Shown piece after piece: positions 46,370 to 54,609 of a stretch of 64,000 bases of DNA. Made by a program: the position numbers and the translations under genes. Under the pieces are notes generated by a model. The model was not told where the DNA came from, did no database searches, and was given only the letters and a program-made list of their open reading frames with translations. Source of the DNA: Pseudoclavibacter sp. AY1H1 (lineage in GTDB: Bacteria; Actinomycetota; Actinomycetes; Actinomycetales; Microbacteriaceae); contig NZ_PSXX01000002.1 of the NCBI RefSeq assembly GCF_002931055.1, positions 186,001 to 250,000 of the forward strand. Direction: 5' to 3'. Position 1 is the stretch's first letter. Each line of letters opens with the position of its first letter.

Positions 46370-47202
46370 GAACCGCGGTGATCACGATCGCGCACGGGAG
46401 GCACTCGCACCTCAGGGCGCTGCGGGCCGGCCTGCTCCGCCAGTCCCACCCCGCGGACGACACGGTCGTGGTGGCCATGGACGATCCCGAGCTGGGACGG
46501 CTCGCCGCCGCCGATCGCCTCGCCGGCATCGTCGTGGATGTCGCCGCGGACACGAGCGCCCTCCCGCTCGCCGCCGCCCGCAACGAGGGCGCTCGAGTCG
46601 CCCTCGCGCGCGGCGCCGAGCTGCTGATCTTCCTCGACGTCGACTGCATCCCCGGCCGTGGTCTCGTCGCCTCGTATCACGCTGCTGCGGCTGATGCGCG
46701 CTGGTCTGGGGCACTGCTGAGCGGGCCGGTCACCTACCTCGAGCAGCCGGGACCTGTCGGCTACGACGGCGAGCGCATCGAGCTGCTCGATGCCCCGCAC
46801 CCGGCCCGGCCCGCCCCGTCTCCAGGAGCGGTGGTCGGTGGCGAGGACAGGAACCTGTTCTGGTCGCTGTCGTTCGCAACGACCGCAGCGACCTGGCAGC
46901 GGATCGGCGGGTTCTTCGAGGGGTACGACGGGTACGGCGGGGAGGACACCGACTTCGCGCGACTCGCGGAAGACGCCGGGGTTGGGCTCGCCTGGGTGGG
47001 TGGCGCCCGCGCCTACCACCAGTGGCATCCGACGTCCTCGCCTCCCGTGCAGCACGTCGCCGACATCGCGCGCAACGCGAACGTGTTCCGCGAGCGCTGG
47101 GGCGAGTGGCCCATGGTCGGCTGGCTGCAGGCGTTCCGCGAGCGCGGCCTCATCGTGGGCGGCGTCGGCGATGAGGTCTGCGCGGTGGCCGCGGGCTCTT
47201 AG
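46366..47202 (+). CDS. Glycosyltransferase family 2 (gene 4 of four)
   Basis: 278 residues starting 4 bp inside gene 3. GT-A fold: N-terminal VITIAHGRHSHLRALRAGLLRQSHP, the metal-binding FLDVDCIPG, and the galactosyltransferase-type GYGGEDTDFARLAEDAG. Last of the four; a second GT-A/B mix suggests a defined oligosaccharide. Confidence 0.88.
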   Translation: MRTAVITIAHGRHSHLRALRAGLLRQSHPADDTVVVAMDDPELGRLAAADRLAGIVVDVAADTSALPLAAARNEGARVALARGAELLIFLDVDCIPGRGLVASYHAAAADARWSGALLSGPVTYLEQPGPVGYDGERIELLDAPHPARPAPSPGAVVGGEDRNLFWSLSFATTAATWQRIGGFFEGYDGYGGEDTDFARLAEDAGVGLAWVGGARAYHQWHPTSSPPVQHVADIARNANVFRERWGEWPMVGWLQAFRERGLIVGGVGDEVCAVAAGS

Positions 47203-47244
47203 GCTGGAAGCCTCGTCCTCTCCCCCGAAACCTCTGGAGCACGC

Positions 47245-47517
47245 GTGAGCTACTTCGCCTTCCTCGCCATCGGCCTTCTCCTGGGGGTGCTGGCCAAGCG
47301 CTTCCTGCCCACCCGCAGGCGCGACGACTGGATCGCGCCGCTCTTCGTGGGCGCGCTCGGCGCGCTCTTCGGCGGCTGGCTCAGCAGCGTCCTGTTCTGG
47401 AGCAGCACGAGCGACCCGTTCTCGCTGCCGAACTGGACCTCGGCGATCGTGGGCGCCGTCGTCTCCCTCGCGGTCTACCTCGTGATCGTTCGGATCACGG
47501 CGCCCCGCAACGATTGA
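47245..47517 (+). CDS. Small three-helix membrane protein
   Basis: 90 residues from GTG, three predicted helices (about 3-20, 33-52 and 65-85), layout of GlsB/YeaQ-type transglycosylase-associated proteins. It is 42 bp after the glycosyltransferase operon and could be part of it. Confidence 0.75.
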   Translation: MSYFAFLAIGLLLGVLAKRFLPTRRRDDWIAPLFVGALGALFGGWLSSVLFWSSTSDPFSLPNWTSAIVGAVVSLAVYLVIVRITAPRND

Positions 47518-47541
47518 GCGCGGGCCGCGCATCGGGCCGCG

Positions 47542-47612
47542 CATCCACCGAGAGCTGAGTTGTGGTCGCCATTCGTCGCCCGAGACGACCACAACTCAGC
47601 TCTCGGTGGATG
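47542..47612. repeat. 27-bp perfect inverted repeat
   Basis: Perfect arms (47542-47568 and 47586-47612, each containing GAGAGCTGAGTTGTGGTCG or its complement) around a 17-nt centre. It sits between two convergent stops and overlaps the end of benE. It may be a terminator or a repeated intergenic palindrome. Confidence 0.85.
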
Positions 47613-48792
47613 GGCGACGCGGTCGGACGACGAAGCGCACGACGAGGCCCGCGAGCAGTGCCCAGAAGGCGGCGCTGACCCCGCCGATCGCGATGCCGGA
47701 TGCGGCGGTCGCGAAGGTCACGACGGCTGGCACGAGCTCGCCCGTCTCGGCGAGCGCCGCCTTGAGCGAGCCGGCGAGCGTGCCGATGAGCGCGAGCCCC
47801 GCCACTGCGGCGATGACGCCGGCCGGGGCGAGCAGCACCAGCGTTCCGAACGCGGCCGATGCCACGCCGAGGACGATGACGACGACTCCGTTGGTGACGC
47901 TCGCCACCCAGCGCCGTGAACGGTCCTCGCCCGCTTCCGGCCCCGCGGCGAGGGCCGCGCTGATCGCGGCGAGGTTGATGGCGTGGCCTCCGGCGGGGGC
48001 GCCGACGACGGTGCCGATGCCGGTCGCGATGAGCGACCGCCGCCACGGCACCTCGAAGCCGAGGCCCTTCATGACGGCCACCCCCGGCACGTTCTGAGAT
48101 GCCATGGTGACGAGGTAGAGGGGCAGTGCGATGCCGATCATGCCGGCGATCGAGAACTCCGGAGCGGTGAACTCCAGGCGCGGGGCGAGGTCGGCGGCCT
48201 GGATCGAGGCGCCGGAGGCGACGATGTGCACGCCGATGACGATCGCCGCGACGAGGAACGCGATCGGCGCGGCCCATCGAGGCAGGAAGCGCAGCGCGAG
48301 CAGCCAGGCGATGACGACGGGCGCGACGGCGAGCGGGTTCTCCGCCATGCCGGTGATCGGGCCGAGGCAGAGCTGGAAGAGCACGCCCGCGAGCATCGCC
48401 TGGGCGACGGAGACGGGAATGCGAGCGACGAGCGCTCCGAGCTGCGGGATGAGCCCCGTGACGATGATGAGGAGTCCCGTGATGAGGAACGCGCCGACCG
48501 CGACCGGCCAGCCGCCATCGATGGTGCCCGTCGCCGCGAGCAGGGCCGCGCCCGGTGTCGACCAGGCGACGGTGATGGGCAGGCGAGTCCATCCCGCCAG
48601 CAGGATGCACCCGAGGCCCATGGTGACGCTCACGGCGAGGAGGCCGCTCGACGCCTGATCTGCACTCGCCCCCACGGCGGTCAGGCCCGTCAGCACGACG
48701 ATGAACGAGCTCGTGAACGCCACGAGCGCCGAGACCACGCCCGCCGAGATGGGGCGCAGGATGCCCTCGCGCGGCTCGAGAGTGCTGCTCAT
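47596..48792 (-). CDS. benE: BenE-type benzoate/H+ symporter
   Basis: 398 residues with 12 predicted helices. BenE features include GLTAVGASADQASSGLLAVSV, WSTPGAALLAATG and GAPAGGHAINLAAISAALAAG. The family imports benzoate; no benzoate-degrading genes are visible, so the substrate is uncertain. Confidence 0.88.
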   Translation of the reverse strand: MSSTLEPREGILRPISAGVVSALVAFTSSFIVVLTGLTAVGASADQASSGLLAVSVTMGLGCILLAGWTRLPITVAWSTPGAALLAATGTIDGGWPVAVGAFLITGLLIIVTGLIPQLGALVARIPVSVAQAMLAGVLFQLCLGPITGMAENPLAVAPVVIAWLLALRFLPRWAAPIAFLVAAIVIGVHIVASGASIQAADLAPRLEFTAPEFSIAGMIGIALPLYLVTMASQNVPGVAVMKGLGFEVPWRRSLIATGIGTVVGAPAGGHAINLAAISAALAAGPEAGEDRSRRWVASVTNGVVVIVLGVASAAFGTLVLLAPAGVIAAVAGLALIGTLAGSLKAALAETGELVPAVVTFATAASGIAIGGVSAAFWALLAGLVVRFVVRPRRPSTES

Positions 48793-48888
48793 CGTCGGGG
48801 TCCTCGTCTCGTCCGCTCGCGCATCCCGCGATCTGCAGTTCAGCGTAGAGGCAGGGTACCGGGCAGACGAAACCGCGGGGCGGGATCG

Positions 48889-49926
48889 TCAGAAGAGCGT
48901 CGGCTGCACCATCTCGACCGGAACCAGCCCGGTGAGCGTCACGCTCGCGGACTCGAGCTCCGAGGTGCTCGAGTCGACGAGCAGCTTCTTCGCGACGGGC
49001 ATCCACACGTCGAAGGACGCGCTCGAGTCGATGCCCTGGTACTTCTCCCTGACCGGGCCGAGCCCGACGGGGCGCAGCTCGAGCTTGATGCCCGTGGCGC
49101 TGAGCCCCGCTCGAGTCGCCCGGTGGCAGACGCGCTCGACGCAGCCCTCGACGACCTCCTCCGGCGTGCGGTCGGCCCGCGCGTACCCCGAGGTCGACGA
49201 TTCCGAGGTGAGGCTCGTGCGGTGCCGGATGGGCGAGATCATCGCATCGTCGGTTCCGGCGCGGATGCGCCACAGCCGCCTGGCCATCCCCGTGCCGCAG
49301 ACCCGCAGCAGCTCGTCGCGCGGGATGACGTCGACATCGCCGATGCGGGCGACGCCGAGCTTGATGAGCCGCGCCTCGGTGCGTGCCCCGATGCCCCACA
49401 CCTCGCCGATGGGCAGCTCGGTGCGCAGCTCCAGCTCGCGCGCCTCGTCGATGACGTGCACGCCGTCGGGCTTCGCTGCTCTCGAGGCGAGCTTCGCCAT
49501 GAGCTTCGTGCGGCCGATGCCGACGCTGACGGGGATGCGCAGCTCGGTCGCCGCGCGGCGACGGAGCTCACGGGCGACACTCTGCGCCTCCTCCGGCGTG
49601 CGCGCCCCGACGTCGAGGAACGCCTCCTCGATCGAGCCGGGCTCGATTCCCCGCGCGACCGAGTCGAAGAGCGCGTAGAGCGCATCCCCGACCGCTTCGA
49701 TCTCCTGGCGGTAGGCCTCGACGAGCAGGATGCGTGGGCACAGCTCACGCGCCTCGGTGACGAGCATGCCGGCGTGGATGCCGAACTCCCGAGCCGGGTA
49801 GTTGGCGCTGGCGATGAACAGGTGCGCCACGGCGGCGACGGGCTTGGCTGCGAGCTCCGGCCGGTCACGCAGGGCGACCGATGCGAAGAAGGAGTCGGCG
49901 TCGGCATGGAGCAGGTACGAGTTCAT
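48889..49926 (-). CDS. dinB: DinB-type Y-family DNA polymerase
   Basis: 345 residues. Catalytic Asp9 lies in HADADSFFASV; the usual second motif S-[LI]-D-E-A-[YF] reads SIEEAFLD, so the Asp is replaced by Glu100. The little-finger domain follows, and the C-terminus ends VQPTLF, a clamp-binding motif. Y-family polymerases copy damaged templates. ATG at 49926 is chosen from the family N-terminus. Confidence 0.9.
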   Translation of the reverse strand: MNSYLLHADADSFFASVALRDRPELAAKPVAAVAHLFIASANYPAREFGIHAGMLVTEARELCPRILLVEAYRQEIEAVGDALYALFDSVARGIEPGSIEEAFLDVGARTPEEAQSVARELRRRAATELRIPVSVGIGRTKLMAKLASRAAKPDGVHVIDEARELELRTELPIGEVWGIGARTEARLIKLGVARIGDVDVIPRDELLRVCGTGMARRLWRIRAGTDDAMISPIRHRTSLTSESSTSGYARADRTPEEVVEGCVERVCHRATRAGLSATGIKLELRPVGLGPVREKYQGIDSSASFDVWMPVAKKLLVDSSTSELESASVTLTGLVPVEMVQPTLF

Positions 49927-50026
49927 GACCCCGCCATCGTACCTATGTTCTAGGCAGGGTTCGAGTGGCGCGCGAGTCGCGTGTCTCACCCCCACCCTGT
50001 CGGTCGCGCGCGCCGTGCCCTAGTGT

Positions 50027-50042
50027 GATTGCAATTGCAATC
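50027..50042. promoter_or_regulatory. 16-bp palindrome before the hydroxyproline-type operon
   Basis: A perfect palindrome GATTGCAATTGCAATC, ending 14 bp before the epimerase ATG, in otherwise GC-rich DNA. Likely operator of the GntR regulator encoded as the third gene. Confidence 0.65.
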
Positions 50043-50056
50043 TCTCTGGAGGCTTC

Positions 50057-51070
50057 ATGCGCGAGCGCTACACGACGATCGACTACCACACGGCCGGCGA
50101 GCCGTTCCGCATCGTGCCGGAGCTCGGGATCCCGATCGAGGGCGCAGACGTGGCCAGCAAGCGCGTCTTCGCCATGGCCTCCCCCGCCATCGACCGAGTC
50201 CGCCAACTGCTCTGCTTCGAGCCGCGCGGGCACGCCGACATGTACGGCGGCTTCATCGTCGAGCCGAACGACGACGGCGCCCACCTCGGGGTGCTCTTCT
50301 GGCACAAGGATGGGTTCTCGACGGCGTGCGGGCACGGCACGATCGCGCTCGGCGTGTGGGCCATCGAGAGCGGCCTCGTCGCCGCCGAGACCAGCGGCAC
50401 GACGGACGTCATCATCGACGTCCCCTCCGGGCGCGTGACCGCGAGGGTCCACACCGACCCAGATGGCACCGTCACGGGGGCCGACTTCATCAACGTTCCG
50501 GGCTACGTGCTCGCGCGGCAGGTCCCCGTCTCGACATCCAGGGGCGCGGTGCTCGCCGACCTCACCTTCGCCGGGGCCATCTACGCGCAGGTCGACGCGA
50601 GCGCCGTTGGGCTGTCGATCGAGCCGGAGGACGTGAGCGAGATCATCGCGTTCGGGCGGGAGGTGAAGTGGCTCCTGAACGATTCGCCGCACGCCCAGCA
50701 TCCGAACGACGGACGACTGAGCGGGGTCTACGGCACGATCCTCTTCTCCGACCACAGCGCCGACGGCGTCGTCCGCCAGCGCAACGCCACGGTGTTCGCC
50801 GACGGTGAGCTCGACCGCTCCCCCTGCGGTTCCGGCACGTGCGCCCGGGTCGCGACGCTGACCGAGCAGGGCGCGCTGCCCGTCGGGTCCGAGCTCGTGC
50901 ACGACTCCATCGTCGGCTCCCGCTTCCTCGCCCGCGTCGTCGCGGAGGGCGTCGAGGCTGGGCGTCGCGCGACGACGGCGCAGGTCTCGGGCATGGCGCA
51001 CAAGACCGGCGAGCACGTCTTCGAGGTCGACCCTCGTGACGAGATGACGCCCGGGTTCGTGCTGCGATGA
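50057..51070 (+). CDS. Proline racemase / 4-hydroxyproline epimerase
   Basis: 337 residues of the proline-racemase fold. Both catalytic cysteines are present (Cys91 in STACGHGT, Cys257 in SPCGSGTC), which favours racemase/epimerase rather than the dehydratase branch, where one is replaced by Thr. GGAGG precedes the ATG. First gene of a three-gene operon. Confidence 0.9.
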   Translation: MRERYTTIDYHTAGEPFRIVPELGIPIEGADVASKRVFAMASPAIDRVRQLLCFEPRGHADMYGGFIVEPNDDGAHLGVLFWHKDGFSTACGHGTIALGVWAIESGLVAAETSGTTDVIIDVPSGRVTARVHTDPDGTVTGADFINVPGYVLARQVPVSTSRGAVLADLTFAGAIYAQVDASAVGLSIEPEDVSEIIAFGREVKWLLNDSPHAQHPNDGRLSGVYGTILFSDHSADGVVRQRNATVFADGELDRSPCGSGTCARVATLTEQGALPVGSELVHDSIVGSRFLARVVAEGVEAGRRATTAQVSGMAHKTGEHVFEVDPRDEMTPGFVLR

Positions 51071-52017
51071 GCGCGCGCATCCCCTATCTCGGCGCCGATG
51101 ACGTCGCGGCGCTCCTCTCCCCGACGGCGGCTGTGGATGCGCTCCGGCGCGCCCTCGCCGACGGGTTCCGTCCCGAGACCGACCACGCGCGCATCTTCGA
51201 GTCGCTCGAGCACGGCGAGTTCCTCCTCATGCCGGCCGAGACCGCGGACAGCGCCGGCATCAAACTGCTGACGATCGCACCGGACAACCCGGCGCGGGGA
51301 CTCGCCCGCATCCAGGGCCTCTACGTGCTGTTCGACGCGGACACGCTCACGCCTCGCGCCCTCATCGACGGGCCGGCCCTCACCGATATTCGTACCTCGG
51401 CTGTCTCAGTGGCGGCGGTCAAGGATGCGCTCGAGCGAGACTCCGGCCCGCTGGAGGTCGTCGCCTATGGCGCCGGCCCGCAGGCGAGAGCACACGTGCG
51501 CACGGTCAGGGCCGTGCTCGAGGGCACACGGCAGATCGGCCGAGTCACGTCGGTGGTCCGCTCACCCGCGCGCGTCCCCGCGAGCGAGGACTTCGACGCC
51601 GTGGTCGCGGCGGGCAGCCAGGAGGCCGAGGCTGCAACCCGCGCGGCTGGGCTCATCCTGTGCACGACGACAGCCTCGGCCCCGCTCTTCCCCGACGAGC
51701 TCGTGCGCGACGACGCCGTGGTCGTGGCGGTCGGCTCGCATTCGCCGGATGCACGCGAGCTGCCGGGTGCGCTGCTCGGCCGAGCCGACGTGATCGTCGA
51801 GGACGTCGCGGCGGCGCTTCGCGAGTGCGGCGACGTCATCATGGCCATCGACGAGGACGCCCTCGACGCGCGGGACCTGATCCCGATGGCCGATCTCGTG
51901 CAGGGCACCCGCCGGCCGCTCCGCGGGCGACCCGTGGTGTTCAAGAGCGCCGGAATGTCGTGGGAGGACCTCGTGCTGGCCCGGGCGATCGCCGACGCAG
52001 ACGGGCGTCGCCGATGA
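51067..52017 (+). CDS. Ornithine cyclodeaminase/mu-crystallin family enzyme
   Basis: 316 residues. Family segments include KLLTIAPDNPARGLARIQGLYVLFD, LTDIRTSAVSVAAV, and the NAD-binding VVAYGAGPQARAHVRTVRAV. In hydroxyproline loci such enzymes act as pyrroline-2-carboxylate reductases. It overlaps the epimerase by 4 bp. Confidence 0.88.
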   Translation: MSARIPYLGADDVAALLSPTAAVDALRRALADGFRPETDHARIFESLEHGEFLLMPAETADSAGIKLLTIAPDNPARGLARIQGLYVLFDADTLTPRALIDGPALTDIRTSAVSVAAVKDALERDSGPLEVVAYGAGPQARAHVRTVRAVLEGTRQIGRVTSVVRSPARVPASEDFDAVVAAGSQEAEAATRAAGLILCTTTASAPLFPDELVRDDAVVVAVGSHSPDARELPGALLGRADVIVEDVAAALRECGDVIMAIDEDALDARDLIPMADLVQGTRRPLRGRPVVFKSAGMSWEDLVLARAIADADGRRR

Positions 52018-52688
52018 GCACCCCCGCCGGCGCGCAGCCCAGCCCGGGCCGTCGCGACTCCGTGCGCCAGCGCGTGGCCGCGGAACTGCGAGCCGCACTC
52101 ATCGGCGGCGAGCTCACCCCTGGGCAGGTCTACTCGGCGCCTGCGCTCGCCGCCCGCTTCGCCTCCTCGGCGACCCCGGTCCGGGAGGCGATGCTCGAGC
52201 TGTCGCGTGATGGGATGGTCGAGGTACTGCCGAACACGGGGTTCCGCGTGACGGAGGTCACGCGCGCCGAGCTCGACAACCTCGCCGAAGTGCGCCGGCT
52301 GCTCGAGGTACCCGTCATGGGCGACATCGCCGAGCGGCACAGCGACGAGGACGCGGCGCGCATCCGCTCGCTGAGCCCCGTCGTCGAGGCGATGCAGCGA
52401 GCTGAGGCGGCGAACGACATGGTCGCCTACCTGACGGCCGACACCGAGTTCCACACCTCGTTCCTGTCTCTCCACGGCAACCCGGAGCTCGTCCAGATCG
52501 TGCGGCGTGCCCGCGAGCGTAGCCGCCTCCACAACCTGCTGCCGCTCGCCGAAGCCGGCCAGCTCACCGCGTCCACGCTCGAGCACGGCCAGATGATCGA
52601 GGCGGCGCTCGACCGCGACCGAGCGCGGATGCAGGAGCTGGTGACACAGCACATCGGCCACGTGCGCGGCGAGTGGGCCGGTCGCTGA
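52014..52688 (+). CDS. GntR/FadR-family regulator of the hydroxyproline-type operon
   Basis: 224 residues: winged helix (LAARFASSATPVREAMLELSRDGMVEVLPNTGFRV region) and FCD-type ligand domain with TADTEFHTSFLSLHGNPE. It starts 4 bp inside the preceding gene. Probably binds the 50027 palindrome. Confidence 0.88.
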   Translation: MSTPAGAQPSPGRRDSVRQRVAAELRAALIGGELTPGQVYSAPALAARFASSATPVREAMLELSRDGMVEVLPNTGFRVTEVTRAELDNLAEVRRLLEVPVMGDIAERHSDEDAARIRSLSPVVEAMQRAEAANDMVAYLTADTEFHTSFLSLHGNPELVQIVRRARERSRLHNLLPLAEAGQLTASTLEHGQMIEAALDRDRARMQELVTQHIGHVRGEWAGR

Positions 52689-52781
52689 CTGCTGCTGGCG
52701 CTGAGGCTGTCGACCTCCGACATTCAGGCTCGTGGCGGGGAGGTCGACGGTGGCGCCAACCGCACCATGCCGCGTCACCTC

Positions 52782-52812
52782 TGTTACCGTCTAATCCGAC
52801 TAGACAGTAACA
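52782..52812. promoter_or_regulatory. Dyad operator before the alpha/beta hydrolase
   Basis: TGTTACCGTCTA and TAGACAGTAACA form a 12-bp inverted repeat with one mismatch around a 7-nt centre, ending 14 bp before the hydrolase ATG. A TetR/ArsR-like site; no matching regulator is adjacent except the CGNR protein. Confidence 0.65.
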
Positions 52813-52826
52813 ACAAAGGGAGACAA

Positions 52827-53639
52827 ATGAGCGATTGGGCGCTTCCCGAGCGGTTCGAGGTCGGCGACGGCACGGTGCGATGGGGTTCGTTCGGCGACGG
52901 GCCCCCGCTCGTCCTGCTGCACGGCACGCCATTCTCGTCATTCATCTGGCGCGACGTCGTTCCGGTGCTGGCTCGCGATCACCGGGTCCACGTCTGGGAC
53001 ATGCTCGGATTCGGGCAGTCGACCCGCACCGCACCCGACGTGAGCCTTCGGCAGCAAGCGGTGATCTTCGTCGACCTTCTCGAACACTGGGGCGTCTCCG
53101 CACCTCAGGTTGTGGCACTCGATGTCGGCGGCGCGGTCGCACTGCGCGCCGCACTTCTCCACAACGTGACCTTCGAGTCACTCACGCTCATCGATGCCGC
53201 CACGGTGAGCGGCTGGGGCTCCGGGGGATTCTTCCAGACCATCCACCAGCACCCCGCGGCCTTCGAGGCGCTTCCAGCCTGGGCCAGCGCTGCCCTCATC
53301 GACGCCAAGATCCGGTCCGGCAGCCACACGGGTCTCCGCGCGGAGGCGCTGGCTTCGTACACGGACCAGTGGGCAGGGACAGAAGGTGCACGGGCGTTCT
53401 ACCAGCAGTACGCGCAGGGTGGCGAGGACAACACCGACGAGCTCCAGGGGCTACTCCACCTGCTGGACATCCCGGTCCACGTGATCTGGGGTGCGGACGA
53501 CTCGTGGCTCGATGTCGACTACGCCCAGCGACTCATGACGGCACTTCCGGATCACGCGCGGTTCTCTCTCGTCGACGGAGCCGGACACATGGTCCCGGAG
53601 GACCAGCCGGGCGAACTCCTCAGACTGTTGAGCACGTGA
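52827..53639 (+). CDS. Alpha/beta hydrolase with Asp nucleophile
   Basis: 270 residues. Oxyanion motif HGTP (32-35), nucleophile loop VVALDVGGAV with Asp99 in place of Ser, an acid around Asp226 (GADDSW), and His in GAGHMVPEDQP. An Asp nucleophile is typical of haloalkane dehalogenases and epoxide hydrolases, but the substrate is unknown. The ATG follows AAAGGGAG. It overlaps the CGNR gene by 4 bp. Confidence 0.87.
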   Translation: MSDWALPERFEVGDGTVRWGSFGDGPPLVLLHGTPFSSFIWRDVVPVLARDHRVHVWDMLGFGQSTRTAPDVSLRQQAVIFVDLLEHWGVSAPQVVALDVGGAVALRAALLHNVTFESLTLIDAATVSGWGSGGFFQTIHQHPAAFEALPAWASAALIDAKIRSGSHTGLRAEALASYTDQWAGTEGARAFYQQYAQGGEDNTDELQGLLHLLDIPVHVIWGADDSWLDVDYAQRLMTALPDHARFSLVDGAGHMVPEDQPGELLRLLST

Positions 53640-54163
53640 GCACCGTGCAGTCAGTTGTGCCTGAGGAGCTGCGCGTCGTTGAAGAGTTCTGCAACAGCGC
53701 GACGCTGCTGCACGGCACAGATGCCCTGGCGACCCTGCGTGGCGGGCAGGAGTGGATGGTCCAGCACGGATGGAACGGGGACTGCACGCTCGAGCACCTC
53801 ACCTCATTGCGCGGCGCGCGCGAGGTCATCCGCGCGTTCCTCGCCGACCGGAGCGACGCGTCAGCGCGATCGGCCCTGAACCGGCTCGCTCAGGAGCACT
53901 GGGCAAGCCCTCACGTCGACGATGACGGTCGACTTTCGCTGACCCCGTCGAGCGCACGGACGGCGTCGCCAGCAGGCGCGGCGGTCCGAGCACTGCTGCT
54001 CTCCGGCTTGACCGGCTCGGGGCTGCGGCTCAGGACTTGCGCGTCGGACACGTGCCGGTGGGTGTTCTTCGACAGTTCTCGATCCAGGACGCGCACCTGG
54101 TGCGACATGAACACGTGCGGTGCGCGGAGCAAGATGCGGCAGTACCGCGGTCGCATCGCCTGA
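53636..54163 (+). CDS. CGNR-type zinc-finger (ABATE domain) protein
   Basis: 175 residues: an N-terminal helical ABATE-like region and C-terminal zinc finger with CASDTCRWVFFDSSRSRTRTWCDMNTCGAR. Cys spacing fits CGNR fingers, but the signature reads CGAR. Likely a DNA-binding regulator of the hydrolase, to which it is translationally coupled. Confidence 0.85.
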   Translation: MSTVQSVVPEELRVVEEFCNSATLLHGTDALATLRGGQEWMVQHGWNGDCTLEHLTSLRGAREVIRAFLADRSDASARSALNRLAQEHWASPHVDDDGRLSLTPSSARTASPAGAAVRALLLSGLTGSGLRLRTCASDTCRWVFFDSSRSRTRTWCDMNTCGARSKMRQYRGRIA

Positions 54164-54211
54164 ACCTCCCGGGCGCCGGCTCGATACTCGTGGACCTGGC
54201 GTTCGGGACAT

Positions 54212-54247
54212 GTGAAACAGGTCACTCTTCGCTGTATAGTCACTCCA
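54212..54247 (+). promoter_or_regulatory. Promoter of the metal efflux operon (leaderless)
   Basis: A -35-like GTGAAA (54212-54217), 17-bp spacer and -10 TATAGT (54235-54240). The ATG at 54247 lies 7 bp after the -10, where transcription would begin, so the mRNA is probably leaderless. No ribosome site precedes the ATG. Confidence 0.65.
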
Positions 54248-54609
54248 TGCTGACTCTTGCTTCGAGGCTCGACGTGATGAACAGGCTCGGTCGGGCGATG
54301 GCGGATCCCACCCGATCGAGGATCCTGCTTGCGCTCCTCTCCGGCCCCGGGTACCCCGCGCGTCTCTCCGAGTCGCTGGGGCTCACTCGCACGAACGTCT
54401 CGAACCACCTCGCCTGCCTGCGGGGGTGCGGCATCGTCGTCGCGAGCCCCGAGGGCAGGCAGACGCGGTACGAGATCGCCGACTCGCACATCACCCGCGC
54501 GCTCGGCATGCTGATCGAGACCGTCCTGGCCGTCGACGAGGGCGTCCCGTGCGGGTCCGACTGCGACAGCTGCGCGGCGTGCGCCTCGGAAGCGGCTGGT
54601 CCCGCGTGA
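54247..54609 (+). CDS. cmtR: CmtR-type ArsR-family cadmium/lead sensor
   Basis: 120 residues of ArsR winged helix. Cys57 and Cys61 (LACLRGCG) and Cys102 (VPCGSDCDSCAAC) fall at the same positions as the Cd/Pb ligands of M. tuberculosis CmtR. Metal binding would release DNA and induce the downstream ATPase, which starts 4 bp inside this gene. Confidence 0.93.
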   Translation: MLTLASRLDVMNRLGRAMADPTRSRILLALLSGPGYPARLSESLGLTRTNVSNHLACLRGCGIVVASPEGRQTRYEIADSHITRALGMLIETVLAVDEGVPCGSDCDSCAACASEAAGPA

